Below are positions 9,001 to 15,913 of a stretch of DNA of 21,098 nt, piece after piece. The stretch's first letter is position 1; each line of letters starts with the position of its first letter. A model generated the notes under the pieces. That model did not search any database, was not told where the DNA came from, and worked only from the letters and a program-made list of their open reading frames with translations. The position numbers were made by a program, and so were the translations under genes. This DNA is from a bacterium (lineage in GTDB: Bacteria > Patescibacteriota > Minisyncoccia > UBA6257 > GWB1-50-10): the NCBI GenBank assembly GCA_021814835.1, contig JAKAHO010000008.1:1-21098 (forward strand), written 5' to 3'.

Positions 9001-11886
9001 AATAGCGCTTCCGTAGTCAACATGATTTCCAACAAACGCCGCGGCCGAACCGGGCACATTCGCAACAATTCTTGTTTGGTCGGGCCCCTGTCCGCGCAAA
9101 ATAACATAACTGTTATTTATCACAACTGAGGTTGAGCCCCTAAAGACGCCAGCTGAAAGCTGTACATACCGCGGACTACTAGAGGTGGCAACCGCGCCTG
9201 CCGCCGCGAGGGCGGCATTAATACCAGTAATATCATCCGCGCCTCCGCTCGGCGAGATTGTTACGCCATATTGTATTGAACTAGTCGGAATTCCTCCAGG
9301 TATGCCCGGGTTCCAGACATTAAGATAATTTGCTGGAATAAATGAAGTCGAGCCGTCGCTTACAGTAACGGAGGCCGTATTCGTAACTCCCGAAGCGACT
9401 ACAGTCACCGTGTCCGTTCCCGATCCAACACTCGCCGGTGCAGTATAAAGACCCGAGGAATTAATCGCGCCTCCTGCTCCTCCAGCATTCACCGACCATG
9501 CATAAGTGGTGGTCGTTGCGAGTGCGAATCCAAACTGGTCAGTCGAAGTTGCGGTGAATTGTGTGCTGCTGCCCGTCGTGATAGAGACTGACACAGGAGA
9601 CACGGTAACCGCAGCAAGCGTCTGATTCACCATGACTGACACTGTTGATGTTGCTGACAATGCTCCCGAATCAGTAACCGTAATGAGATACTGGTATGTT
9701 CCAGCCTTGCTGAAGGTGGCCATCGTACTTGATGCTGCATTTGAACCATTCACGCTAAGCGTGGTGGTGGATGCTCCCGCAGGACGGCTAAGCTCACTCC
9801 ATGTGAAGGTGAGGTTTCCGATGCCCGCATCATCCGTTGCTACGACACGCAGGGTTGAGGTGGTGCTCGTTACAACGGCAGGAGTTGAAGTCGCGGAGGA
9901 GATGGTGGGAGCGGTATTTACTGCGGTCACTGTGATTGTCGATGACGCGCTCTTTGCGGGATTAGTGTTGCTCGTCGCGATTACATAGTTTGTACTCATG
10001 GAGGCGGGGGCAGTATAGAGGCCTGACGCCGCATTCACTGTGCCGCTCCCGGAGACAGAATATGTGTAACTATCCGCCATGCTCTGACCGAACTGGTTGG
10101 TAGAGGTTGCGGTGATAGTAGTGGTCGCATTGACTGCAACTGAGGTAGACGCGGGTGATGCTGCAACGGTAGCAACGGTTGAGGTTGCCACAACAGACAC
10201 TATCGAAGATGTCGTAAGTGCACCCGTGTCAGTGATGGTAGCGCGGAACTGATACGTGCCCGCGCGGTTGTATGTTGCGGTTGTGTTTTTTGCCGCATTC
10301 GCGCCGTTCATTGAGAATGTGGTGGTCGCATTTGTTGGTTGTGAAACCACGCTCCAAGTGTAGGTGAGGTTTGCCTCTCCTCCGTCATCTGCGCCAAGCA
10401 CGGAGAGCGTCGAAGTCGTGCCGGTTACCATGCCGGGTGATGAGGTTGCGTCGGTGGCGATCGTTGGGGCTTGGTTTACGGATACTACTGTGATTATCGA
10501 AGTAGCGCTCTTCGTTGCGTCAGTGTTGCTTGTTGCGATGACATGCTCTGTGCCGGTAGATACTGGGGCGGTGTAAAGTCCTGAGGCATTCACAGTGCCG
10601 CTGCTTGCGACGGAATAGGTATAGCTGTCTGGATAGGTTTGACCAAACTGGTCGAAGGAAGCGCCCATAACGGTCGTCGTTGCATTGACTGAGATTGTTG
10701 CGGTGCTCGGTGTCACTGTGACCGTCGTGAGTGTTTGGTTTACTGTCACGGAAACAGTTGAGGCGACCGAAAGGGCGCCTACGTCAGTAATAGTTGCGAG
10801 AAACTGGTATGTTCCAGCACGGTTGAAGGTAACCACTGTGGATTTTGCGCTATTGGAGCTGTTAATGGAAAAAACCGCACCTGCGCCAGCGGGTTGTGAA
10901 ACCACGCTCCAAGTGTAGGTGAGGTTTGCCTCTCCTCCGTCATCTGCGCCAAGAATGGAAAGGGTTGAGGTTGTGCCAGTGATAGTGGCAAGGGATGATG
11001 TAGCTGAAGACGCAACCGTGGGGGCTGTGTTTGATACAACTACTCCCCCTCCTCCGCCTCCTCCTCCGCCTCCTCCGCCGCCTCCTCCGCCTCCTCCGCC
11101 CTGGGGCGTGGAAAAGGGAATAACATTGATAGCTACAGTGGCGGTTTTGCCGCTCTTCGTGGTTCCTTTGACGTGATAAGTGCCTGTAGCGAGAGGAGCG
11201 GTGTAGAGGCTGTCATACAGCATGCCCGCGTTCGTTTCAATTATTGACCACGTAACAGCCTCAGTGCTGGTAACCCCATTTAGTTTAGGAATGAAGTTGA
11301 CTGCGCCACCTGGTGTAAGATTTACAGGATTGGGTGTAATAGAAAAACCAGACGACGAGACGTCAGGGAACAAAGAATTTGTTGAAATCACAGAAGTTTC
11401 CGGTTTGGTCGGAGTAGATGAGAGCTGATACTTAACCCTGGTTTGAGGAACGTTCTTTACCTCGTCAAAATCAATACTTCCGAGTTTTGTAGAAATAACC
11501 ATCTCAATCTTCTTTAGTGTGGGGAAGTATTTGTTTAGCGTTGCCGGATCAGCAAAAATCTGCTTGGTGCAGACTTCGGTAATATAATAAACTGCCCTAT
11601 CTTTTGCAGAACTCGAAAGATAGGGCCTATCGGTGGTAAGGGGGCATCTAACAGCCGTTTTTATCGGGGTGATACTGGCCGTTTGCGATGCCTGCAGCTG
11701 TGCGATAAGTTGTGTGACACGCTGCTGTAAGAGCGCCAAGAGCTGATGGAGGAGTGCTATATATTGCGTTTGGAGCGTTGCGCGCACAGATTCATCATTT
11801 GTTATCGCGCGCGCCGGCCCTGCGCTACTTGCCACTATAAATCCGACAACGAGGAGCGCCGCCGCGAATTGGAGCAATTTTTTCAT
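6055..11886 (-). CDS. Giant secreted modular protein: Gly tract, Ig/PKD-like repeats, two beta-helix domains
   Basis: Start chosen at ATG 11886 (MKKLLQFAAALLVVGFIVAS, cleavage after PARA, residue 27), giving 1943 residues; an ATG two codons upstream (11892) is equally possible, and a longer 1990-residue frame only adds a non-signal extension. Order of modules: a Leu/Gln-rich helical segment (about 35-70); a two-Cys region; an Ig-like domain ending near 255; 19 glycines (263-281); three units (about 282-845), each pairing a cadherin/PKD-like domain (NLTYTWS, AGTYQF) with a BIG2-like domain (SGLYTAP). A pectin-lyase-like right-handed beta-helix follows (about 845-1455, opening GADDITGINAAL and ending its first strands with VILRGQGPDQTRI). 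Next come another cadherin-like/BIG2 pair (1457-1650) and a second beta-helix (about 1650-1943). It is probably a surface adhesin or glycan-binding/degrading protein. No catalytic residues could be assigned and no sorting anchor is seen. The region about 7520-9350 is clearly AT-richer than its flanks. Confidence 0.9.
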   Translation of the reverse strand: MKKLLQFAAALLVVGFIVASSAGPARAITNDESVRATLQTQYIALLHQLLALLQQRVTQLIAQLQASQTASITPIKTAVRCPLTTDRPYLSSSAKDRAVYYITEVCTKQIFADPATLNKYFPTLKKIEMVISTKLGSIDFDEVKNVPQTRVKYQLSSTPTKPETSVISTNSLFPDVSSSGFSITPNPVNLTPGGAVNFIPKLNGVTSTEAVTWSIIETNAGMLYDSLYTAPLATGTYHVKGTTKSGKTATVAINVIPFSTPQGGGGGGGGGGGGGGGGGGGVVVSNTAPTVASSATSSLATITGTTSTLSILGADDGGEANLTYTWSVVSQPAGAGAVFSINSSNSAKSTVVTFNRAGTYQFLATITDVGALSVASTVSVTVNQTLTTVTVTPSTATISVNATTTVMGASFDQFGQTYPDSYTYSVASSGTVNASGLYTAPVSTGTEHVIATSNTDATKSATSIITVVSVNQAPTIATDATSSPGMVTGTTSTLSVLGADDGGEANLTYTWSVVSQPTNATTTFSMNGANAAKNTTATYNRAGTYQFRATITDTGALTTSSIVSVVATSTVATVAASPASTSVAVNATTTITATSTNQFGQSMADSYTYSVSGSGTVNAASGLYTAPASMSTNYVIATSNTNPAKSASSTITVTAVNTAPTISSATSTPAVVTSTTSTLRVVATDDAGIGNLTFTWSELSRPAGASTTTLSVNGSNAASSTMATFSKAGTYQYLITVTDSGALSATSTVSVMVNQTLAAVTVSPVSVSITTGSSTQFTATSTDQFGFALATTTTYAWSVNAGGAGGAINSSGLYTAPASVGSGTDTVTVVASGVTNTASVTVSDGSTSFIPANYLNVWNPGIPGGIPTSSIQYGVTISPSGGADDITGINAALAAAGAVATSSSPRYVQLSAGVFRGSTSVVINNSYVILRGQGPDQTRIVANVPGSAAAFVGNHVDYGSAINLTADALKGSTSITLANASSISVGDILYLDEIDGAATPTLMSDGTTYYWNGDLWMGDGRYTKRQPGTVDWWGPLSTGTAWGGTGSWTQVVNYNALNTGPWRSVTQSVEVTAKVGNVLTIRDPIHRDFTVARQSQAFVMVGATNGLGVRYSGVEDIAFAGGGNDNVEFFNAAYSWAKNIESDGQYINGDQDHPGMSGRSLHLAHCYRCVVRDSYIHHATNIINGGGAYGITVGAGSSENLIENNITVWLDKPIVMNVSGGGNVIAYNYVDQAIIMGTNWQEGGIDGCHQAFSHDDLFEGNWTPNIGSDSTHGSAGGHVFFRNYASGRNSFAYDIGGSTGYSASNLRAAGADALSKEHIFVANVLDVVPGSGGAAYEATGQSHVGAFYKGLAFRLGDGGSGGGGDIWDSGQAASSTYRHGNWDSVTNGVVWNASNSNHSIPNSYYLAGSPSFFGTSTWPWVDPTGNSTSTRVYLLPAKVRFDAGTPNIISGAAANNYAPTISSATSTPAVVTSTTSTLRVVATDDAGIGNLTFTWSELSRPAGASTTTLSVNGSNAASSTMATFSKAGTYQYLITVTDSGALSATSTVSVMVNQTLAAVVVSPINPSVQTSATQQFSATTTDQFSQTMATSTTFTWSVASGGGTIATSGLYTAPAATGTATIMVTSTISGVTKTATTTVTVTAPAITNVSGGTISATSTWGPGIVNVNGDVIVAKGVKLTVVPGTTVQFTGHYLLEIRGQIDARGTSSSTRDIVFTSSNSKIAPSACTTPPCGWRGIRIRGDGGPSGGSYPYESNIGSPTLDQYIENSILEYGNKKGDAGNDTIHGNYADASGGCLWAFEQRKMHMNGNLFRYCENNNAAAEFAGAVVFFFLYPQGAAPTSSEVLFTDNDFEDNFATQNGGGVGIWHSAAVPGMCQNATYGCGTVRFLRGHFYRNTSLSGGGYRGYQADTTLEHVTWGTGPDANIPDDYSWNNTQPGSLTIIP
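7210..7516. repeat. 307-base perfect direct repeat, copy 1
   Basis: Identical base for base to 9607-9913 (offset 2397 = 3 x 799). It encodes on the minus strand a cadherin-like domain (from APTISSATSTPAVV through MVNQTLAAV) of the giant protein. Sequence on both sides diverges immediately. It lies C-terminal to the beta-helix segment in the protein. Confidence 0.97.
9607..9913. repeat. 307-base perfect direct repeat, copy 2
   Basis: Second copy of the unit at 7210-7516, N-terminal to the beta-helix in the protein. Other cadherin-like units of the same gene (around 10150-10480 and 10700-11040) match it only at protein level, so this pair is a recent duplication or is kept identical by gene conversion. 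Confidence 0.97.
10337..10398. repeat. 62-base perfect direct repeat, copy 1
   Basis: Identical to 10892-10953 (offset 555 = 3 x 185). It encodes part of two neighbouring cadherin/PKD-like domains (GADDGGEANLTYTWSVVSQP) of the giant protein. Each copy lies at the same place within its unit, indicating unit duplication followed by divergence outside this core. Confidence 0.95.
10892..10953. repeat. 62-base perfect direct repeat, copy 2
   Basis: Second copy of the 10337-10398 core, in the unit just after the glycine tract. Recombination with copy 1 would remove exactly one 185-codon unit in frame. Confidence 0.95.
11044..11100. repeat. Tract of 19 consecutive glycine codons
   Basis: 57 bases that read on the minus strand as GGA/GGC/GGG codons only: 19 glycines joining the N-terminal domain of the giant protein to its repeat array. 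The bases follow an irregular GGA-GGA-GGC rhythm, so the tract is prone to replication slippage in steps of three. On the other strand the same bases would encode polyproline in a spurious frame. Confidence 0.95.
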
Positions 11887-11985
11887 GAACATTCTTAAGT
11901 AAAGTCTTAAATAACAATATAATAATAATAATTTCTCAGCATAACTGCAACTTGAATTATTTCCTAATATGTTAACCTGTCTTTT

Positions 11986-11994
11986 TGCTATAAT
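11986..11994 (+). promoter_or_regulatory. Orphan extended -10 (TGCTATAAT) pointing into comM antisense
   Basis: Plus-strand TGCTATAAT after a T-run, the same style as the promoter at 4914-4922. It lies in the AT-rich 161-base gap (11887-12047) between comM and the giant-protein gene, both on the minus strand, so it drives no recognised gene. The only ORF just downstream is a 16-codon one at 12015. The gap itself must also hold the leftward promoter of the giant gene; a weak candidate is TTTACT five bases before the ATG at 11892. No terminator is obvious in the gap. Confidence 0.4.
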
Positions 11995-12047
11995 TGCTTT
12001 CGTTGCGTGTGAATATGCAAAATCCACCCCTTCTCAAGACGGCTTCA

Positions 12048-13583
12048 CTACTCCCCTCTGCGTAAACGATACTGAAACGCTTCTGCGAGATGGGATTTAG
12101 TAACGTCAATTGAGTTCGCCATATCGGCTATCGTGCGCGCGACTTTCAGAATGCGGTAGTAGCCGCGAGTAGAGAGTTTGCGGGTTTCAAGAATCTGCTT
12201 CAAAAATCGGTCGGCTTCCTCATTTGCATGTACGAAGCGTTCGGTCTGACGCGAAGTCATTTCCGCGTTGGTATGAATGCGCGGAGAAAGTCCAGCAAAT
12301 CGTGCGTGTTGTCGCTCACGCGCCGCCGCAACATCGTCGCGGATTACGTTGTTATCCTCTTCTTCATGTGTGGCGCGCAGTTCATCAAGGGGAATTTTTT
12401 TAACTTCAATCTGAATATCAAAGCGGTCAAGGAGGGGCCCGGATATTTTTTTCTGATAGCGGAGCACTTCATGCGCGGTGCATGTGCACTCTCTGTCCCC
12501 GGACTCATAGTGTCCGCAGGGGCACGGGTTCATTGCCGACGCAAGAATAAACCGCGCAGGGAATGTGAGCGTTTTTTTCGCGCGTGCGACGTGTACTTTT
12601 CCGTCTTCAAGCGGTTGGCGCAATCCCTCCAAAATATCACGGTGGAATTCGGGAAGCTCGTCCAAAAAAAGCACGCCTCGGTGCGCCAAGCTTATTTCGC
12701 CGGGGCGTGGGTTAGTGCCGCCGCCCAAGATTGAAGCGAGTGAGGCGCTATGGTGCGGAGCACGGAATGGACGCCACTCGATAAATGATGCATGTGCGGT
12801 CATTCCTGCCGCACTGTAGACGCGGGTTATTTCAATGCTCTCTTCGAGTGCGGGCAGCGGGAGTATCGAGGGTAATGATTGCGCGAGGAGCGTCTTTCCT
12901 GTCCCGGGCGGCCCCGACATAAGGATGTTATGTCCTCCCGCGGCCGCTACAGCAAGCGCACGCTTTGCTGCCGCATGCCCGCGAATGTCGCAAAACGTAA
13001 CCTGGCTCGGCGCAAATCCGGGCGCAAACTCGGCATGCGCTTGCGGCGCGATGGGCGCAGTTCCTTCAAGGTGGTCAATAAGTTGTTTGACGGAGCTCAC
13101 GGGAATAACCGAGACCTCGCGCACAATGGCGGCCTCCGCCGCATTCATTGCGGGCACAAATAGCTCAGTAAGACCGCGTGCCGCCGCGAGTATGGCGATA
13201 TTGAGTGTGCCAGAAATCGGCCGTAATGAGCCGTCGAGCGAGAGTTCGCCAACGAATAATTTATCGCCCGTCTCAAAGCGTTTCAATTGTTCACTCGCAA
13301 GGAGGTATGCGACAGCGATGGGGAGATCAAAGCGGGAACCCGCCTTTTTAGTGTCCGCGGGAGCGAGATTGATGGTAATCTTCCGGTTTTCGCGCGTGGG
13401 CGGCTTGATGCCCGAATTTTTGAGCGCGGAATTGACTCGTTCTTTTGCTTCGCTGACCGCCTTATCGGCAAGACCGACGATATTAAAAGAATGGAGACCG
13501 ACATTTAAGTCGGCCTCCACTTCGATAAGTTCGGCATCGATTCCTTCAAGTTCTGCGGAAAAAATCTTTGGAACCGAACTCAT
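12048..13583 (-). CDS. comM: YifB/ComM family AAA+ ATPase (Mg-chelatase-like)
   Basis: A 511-residue protein of standard family length. It has an N-terminal Lon-like (ChlI fold) domain (about 20-170, with NIVGLADKAVSEAKERV and LAPADTKKAGSRFDLPIA). The AAA+ core has Walker A GPPGTGKT (224-231), Walker B VLFLDEL (304-310) and the family RAPHHSAS stretch (274-281). A four-Cys loop CPC...CTC (353, 355, 366, 368) and arginine-finger region LLDRFDIQIEV follow, then a C-terminal lid with STRGYYRILKVARTIAD. In naturally competent bacteria ComM is a branch-migration helicase that helps incorporate incoming single-stranded DNA; its role outside competence is less clear. The gene starts three bases after the stop of the DksA-like gene with no SD, so the two are almost certainly co-transcribed from the promoter at 13929-13957. 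Confidence 0.96.
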   Translation of the reverse strand: MSSVPKIFSAELEGIDAELIEVEADLNVGLHSFNIVGLADKAVSEAKERVNSALKNSGIKPPTRENRKITINLAPADTKKAGSRFDLPIAVAYLLASEQLKRFETGDKLFVGELSLDGSLRPISGTLNIAILAAARGLTELFVPAMNAAEAAIVREVSVIPVSSVKQLIDHLEGTAPIAPQAHAEFAPGFAPSQVTFCDIRGHAAAKRALAVAAAGGHNILMSGPPGTGKTLLAQSLPSILPLPALEESIEITRVYSAAGMTAHASFIEWRPFRAPHHSASLASILGGGTNPRPGEISLAHRGVLFLDELPEFHRDILEGLRQPLEDGKVHVARAKKTLTFPARFILASAMNPCPCGHYESGDRECTCTAHEVLRYQKKISGPLLDRFDIQIEVKKIPLDELRATHEEEDNNVIRDDVAAARERQHARFAGLSPRIHTNAEMTSRQTERFVHANEEADRFLKQILETRKLSTRGYYRILKVARTIADMANSIDVTKSHLAEAFQYRLRRGE

Positions 13584-13586
13584 TAT

Positions 13587-13922
13587 TTATGCCAATGCTT
13601 TGCAGGTTTTGCAGAGTCGTGATGCGGGTTCGACCGAAAGCACTTCATGTGAAATTGGCTGTCCGCAATGTTCGCACTTGCCATAGGTTCCCTTCCGGAT
13701 CTTATCAAGCGCATGCTCAATGTCGAGCAGGTGTTCTTTCTCAACTTGGTTGATGCCGAGAACGGTTGCGAACGCTTCTGCCTCGTCCGCTTCCTCATCG
13801 CCTGCGTCTACATCGTCGCCGAAATCAACGTTCGGATTTTGATGGGCGAGTTTTCCCGCGAGCACTTCCCTTTCTTCGGTGAGTTGCTCCTCGAGCTTCT
13901 CAAGTTGTTCTTTGGTGAGCAT
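13587..13922 (-). CDS. DksA/TraR-type C4 zinc-finger protein
   Basis: A 111-residue protein with an acidic, charged N-terminal helical half (coiled-coil candidate LTKEQLEKLEEQLTEEREVL; Asp/Glu-rich 33-50) and a C-terminal zinc finger CEHCG (C83, C86) paired with CKTC (C104, C107), spacing CX2C-X17-CX2C. This matches the DksA/TraR family, whose members insert a coiled coil into the RNA polymerase secondary channel and modulate initiation, often with ppGpp. The protein is shorter than E. coli DksA and resembles the small YteA/TraR-like forms. The Asp pair at the coiled-coil tip cannot be placed with certainty. A well-formed promoter precedes it and comM follows after a three-base gap. A target gene set cannot be inferred. 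Confidence 0.9.
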   Translation of the reverse strand: MLTKEQLEKLEEQLTEEREVLAGKLAHQNPNVDFGDDVDAGDEEADEAEAFATVLGINQVEKEHLLDIEHALDKIRKGTYGKCEHCGQPISHEVLSVEPASRLCKTCKALA

Positions 13923-13928
13923 AGTAAA

Positions 13929-13957
13929 AAAATAGAGGAACAGATCCGCCTTGTCAA
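13929..13957 (-). promoter_or_regulatory. Sigma70-type promoter of dksA-like/comM genes
   Basis: Minus strand: perfect -35 TTGACA (13952-13957), 17-base spacer, -10 TATTTT (13929-13934), then six bases to the ATG at 13922. The start of transcription should coincide with the start codon (leaderless). The promoter occupies the whole gap between the methyltransferase stop and this gene. Confidence 0.8.
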
Positions 13958-13964
13958 TCGGCGC

Positions 13965-14759
13965 TTATATATATTTTCGCGCACGGACAATAAGAAACAT
14001 GGGAATCTCGGCGAGGAGGCGCATTGCACCGTTTTTGCTCTCAACTTCAGTGCGTGAAAGTACTGGTTCTCGTATATCTTCAATCAGGAACCCCGCATCA
14101 CGGAGTGAGCGCGCGTAGAATTCAATTGATCGCGCATAGACGTATGTTGCATGGGTTGTCCCAGGAATGTGCCACTTCTTTTTGTGTTGCATTGCGTACG
14201 TCTGCAAAGCATAGAATGGCAGCGCGCGAGTGAGATATTCGCGGAGTCCCTTGCGCACATTTCCATTTGCAAAAAGAGGATGAAGAATCGAAAAGACAAA
14301 GACGCCGTCTGGCTTTAATGTGCGGGAAAGTTCGAGCAGGGCGGGTGCGATAGGATCAATATCCATAAGCACCATATTTGCGACCGCGATATCGAATGAG
14401 TCATTAGAAAAAGGAAAGCGCGTCAAAAGGTTGTGGGCGCTAAAACGCAATTGCCCGCTTTCTTTGTAATGCCCCCGCGCAAGCTCAATCAGTTTTTCAG
14501 AGCCGTCGACGGCGGTAACGTCCGCGCCTTGCGTTGAAAGCGCATGCGCAAGATAGCCCTGTCCGCAGCCCGCATCGAGAGCGCGCCTTCCTTTAATATC
14601 TCCGAGAAGTTCGTACACCGCGGGATCAAGAAGCCGCGTGCGAAAAAAATCGCCCTGAGTGATGTGTGCATCATACTCGCAGGCGATTTCGTTCCAGCGA
14701 TTAATATCGCCCTCTGAATTATTGACTGATGCGTTTTGCGATTTCCTGTGCCCCTGCAT
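13965..14759 (-). CDS. Class I SAM-dependent methyltransferase
   Basis: A 264-residue protein with a Rossmann-type methyltransferase core. SAM-binding motif I is LDAGCGQGYL (61-70), the acidic end of strand 2 is AVDGSEKL (84-91), motif III/IV is FDIAVANMVLMDI (122-134) and the post-motif stretch is LSRTLKPDGVFVFSILHP (144-161). This is the Methyltransf_11/25 type used on small molecules, quinones, lipids or sugars. The N-terminus RWNEIACEYDAH is typical of UbiE/ubiquinone-like relatives, but the substrate cannot be read from the sequence. The start overlaps the end of the upstream membrane-protein gene by 41 bases, indicating translational coupling with it; no other start codon gives the motif-bearing N-terminus. 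Confidence 0.88.
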   Translation of the reverse strand: MQGHRKSQNASVNNSEGDINRWNEIACEYDAHITQGDFFRTRLLDPAVYELLGDIKGRRALDAGCGQGYLAHALSTQGADVTAVDGSEKLIELARGHYKESGQLRFSAHNLLTRFPFSNDSFDIAVANMVLMDIDPIAPALLELSRTLKPDGVFVFSILHPLFANGNVRKGLREYLTRALPFYALQTYAMQHKKKWHIPGTTHATYVYARSIEFYARSLRDAGFLIEDIREPVLSRTEVESKNGAMRLLAEIPMFLIVRARKYI

Positions 14760-15906
14760 AACTTGAGCTTATCACAAGTTTATCGCCGAGCCATGTGTAG
14801 TTGAAGGCGACTCCCTGTTTGGAAAACGCGATGTAACGCGCTGGGGCGTTCGCTACTTTTCCGTCTTTCCATGTGGAAGCGGTTCCCGGATCCGTAATGA
14901 AAAGAGTTTGGTACTCGCTGTTCTTTTCGATTGCCGCCACCGCAGTCTTTGCGGCCGCCGCGTCAGCTCCTGTCGCAAGCTGGAGTACAATCGCGGGCCA
15001 CGAGCCGGTCTTATCGGTATAGGTGACGAATGAGGCGTCAGGAGAAAACATCGCAAGCGTTGCAGACGTGAATGTGCTCGGCATAAAGAGTGGTGAGAGC
15101 GCGGCAAATGCATATACATCACCCGAATCATTTTTAAGAGTTACTTCTTTAAGCGTGGGTATTTCTACTGGATTCGACGTGAATGCGCTTTTTACCGCAT
15201 CAATCGTTACATTGCTGAGAGTCACCTCAGTCGAAAAATCGGCCGCAGTTTTGAGGAGTGAAATGTGAACAAGAACGGTGGGAAGTTTTGATGCCGTAGG
15301 GGCCGCGGGAGCCGTAGAAGTGGTAGATGTTGCGGACGTAGTTGTCGCGGGGGGTACGGGCTCCGTTGCCGCAGTCGTTGTCGCAGGCGCGGTGACTGCG
15401 GGCGTCTCAGTGCCGGGCGCGGGCGCAGTCGACGCGGGTTGTTCCGTTACGGCAGGAGCTGCGGGTGCTGTAAATTGGGGATAGACGAAGAAGTAGCCGA
15501 CAGCACCGAGACCGATAGAGGTGATGATGGCGGCAAGAGTAATGAAAAGCGCGCTGCCCGATTTCGCGGGGGCTGTCTGCGCCACAATATTCACAGGTGC
15601 GACATTGCCGAAATTCATCTGTGGTGAAGCAGAGGGAGCGGTATAGGATTGCTGCATTTGCGGAGTAACGGGCATTTGCGGTGCGGACGACGTTGGTCCT
15701 GCAGGAGCGGAATACGATACTTCTTTGGGTGCGTACGGACGCGGCTCGCCTCCTCCTGACGTCTTCATTGAGGAGATGTCTGAGCCCATCGTGCGCATAG
15801 TCATATCAGCGATAGGAGGTTTCGCAAGCGGTACCTCTCCTTCGCCCGTGCCGATAACAGGGTTTTGTCCCGACCAATTTTGACCCTGAGGTTGAAAGTC
15901 TGCCAT
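14719..15906 (-). CDS. Single-pass membrane protein with disordered cytoplasmic tail and extracytoplasmic domain
   Basis: A 395-residue protein. Residues 1-115 are Pro/Gln/Ser/Met-rich and predicted disordered (repeated TPQMQ, APSASPQM). One membrane helix spans about 119-142 (LFITLAAIITSIGLGAVGYF). A Pro/Thr/Ala-rich linker (146-210, many TTT/APA runs) leads to a folded C-terminal domain of about 180 residues (LPTVLVHISLLKTAADFSTE to the end). With no signal peptide and the positive residue (Lys) before the helix, the N-terminus should be cytoplasmic. I do not recognise the C-terminal domain. The design, an anchored domain on an extended linker through the wall, suggests a sensor or surface scaffold. 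A good -10 box sits seven bases upstream and a methyltransferase gene overlaps its end. Confidence 0.8.
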   Translation of the reverse strand: MADFQPQGQNWSGQNPVIGTGEGEVPLAKPPIADMTMRTMGSDISSMKTSGGGEPRPYAPKEVSYSAPAGPTSSAPQMPVTPQMQQSYTAPSASPQMNFGNVAPVNIVAQTAPAKSGSALFITLAAIITSIGLGAVGYFFVYPQFTAPAAPAVTEQPASTAPAPGTETPAVTAPATTTAATEPVPPATTTSATSTTSTAPAAPTASKLPTVLVHISLLKTAADFSTEVTLSNVTIDAVKSAFTSNPVEIPTLKEVTLKNDSGDVYAFAALSPLFMPSTFTSATLAMFSPDASFVTYTDKTGSWPAIVLQLATGADAAAAKTAVAAIEKNSEYQTLFITDPGTASTWKDGKVANAPARYIAFSKQGVAFNYTWLGDKLVISSSYAGAQEIAKRISQ

Positions 15907-15913
15907 TGCGTTT

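Noticed and set aside
11044..11100. Short regular repeat that could be read as a CRISPR-like or microsatellite array
   Set aside because: No spacers; the bases are glycine codons within an intact gene.
10919..11176. Polyproline-containing plus-strand frame
   Set aside because: It is only the complement of the glycine tract and repeats of the giant protein.
11893..12027. N-terminal extension of the giant protein up to an ATG at 12027
   Set aside because: The extra residues are not signal-like and cover the AT-rich intergenic DNA; the signal peptide starts at 11886 or 11892.
12835..13686. 283-codon open frame on the plus strand opposite comM
   Set aside because: Mirror frame of a clearly conserved comM; Ser/Ala/Arg-rich product without domains, no RBS or promoter.
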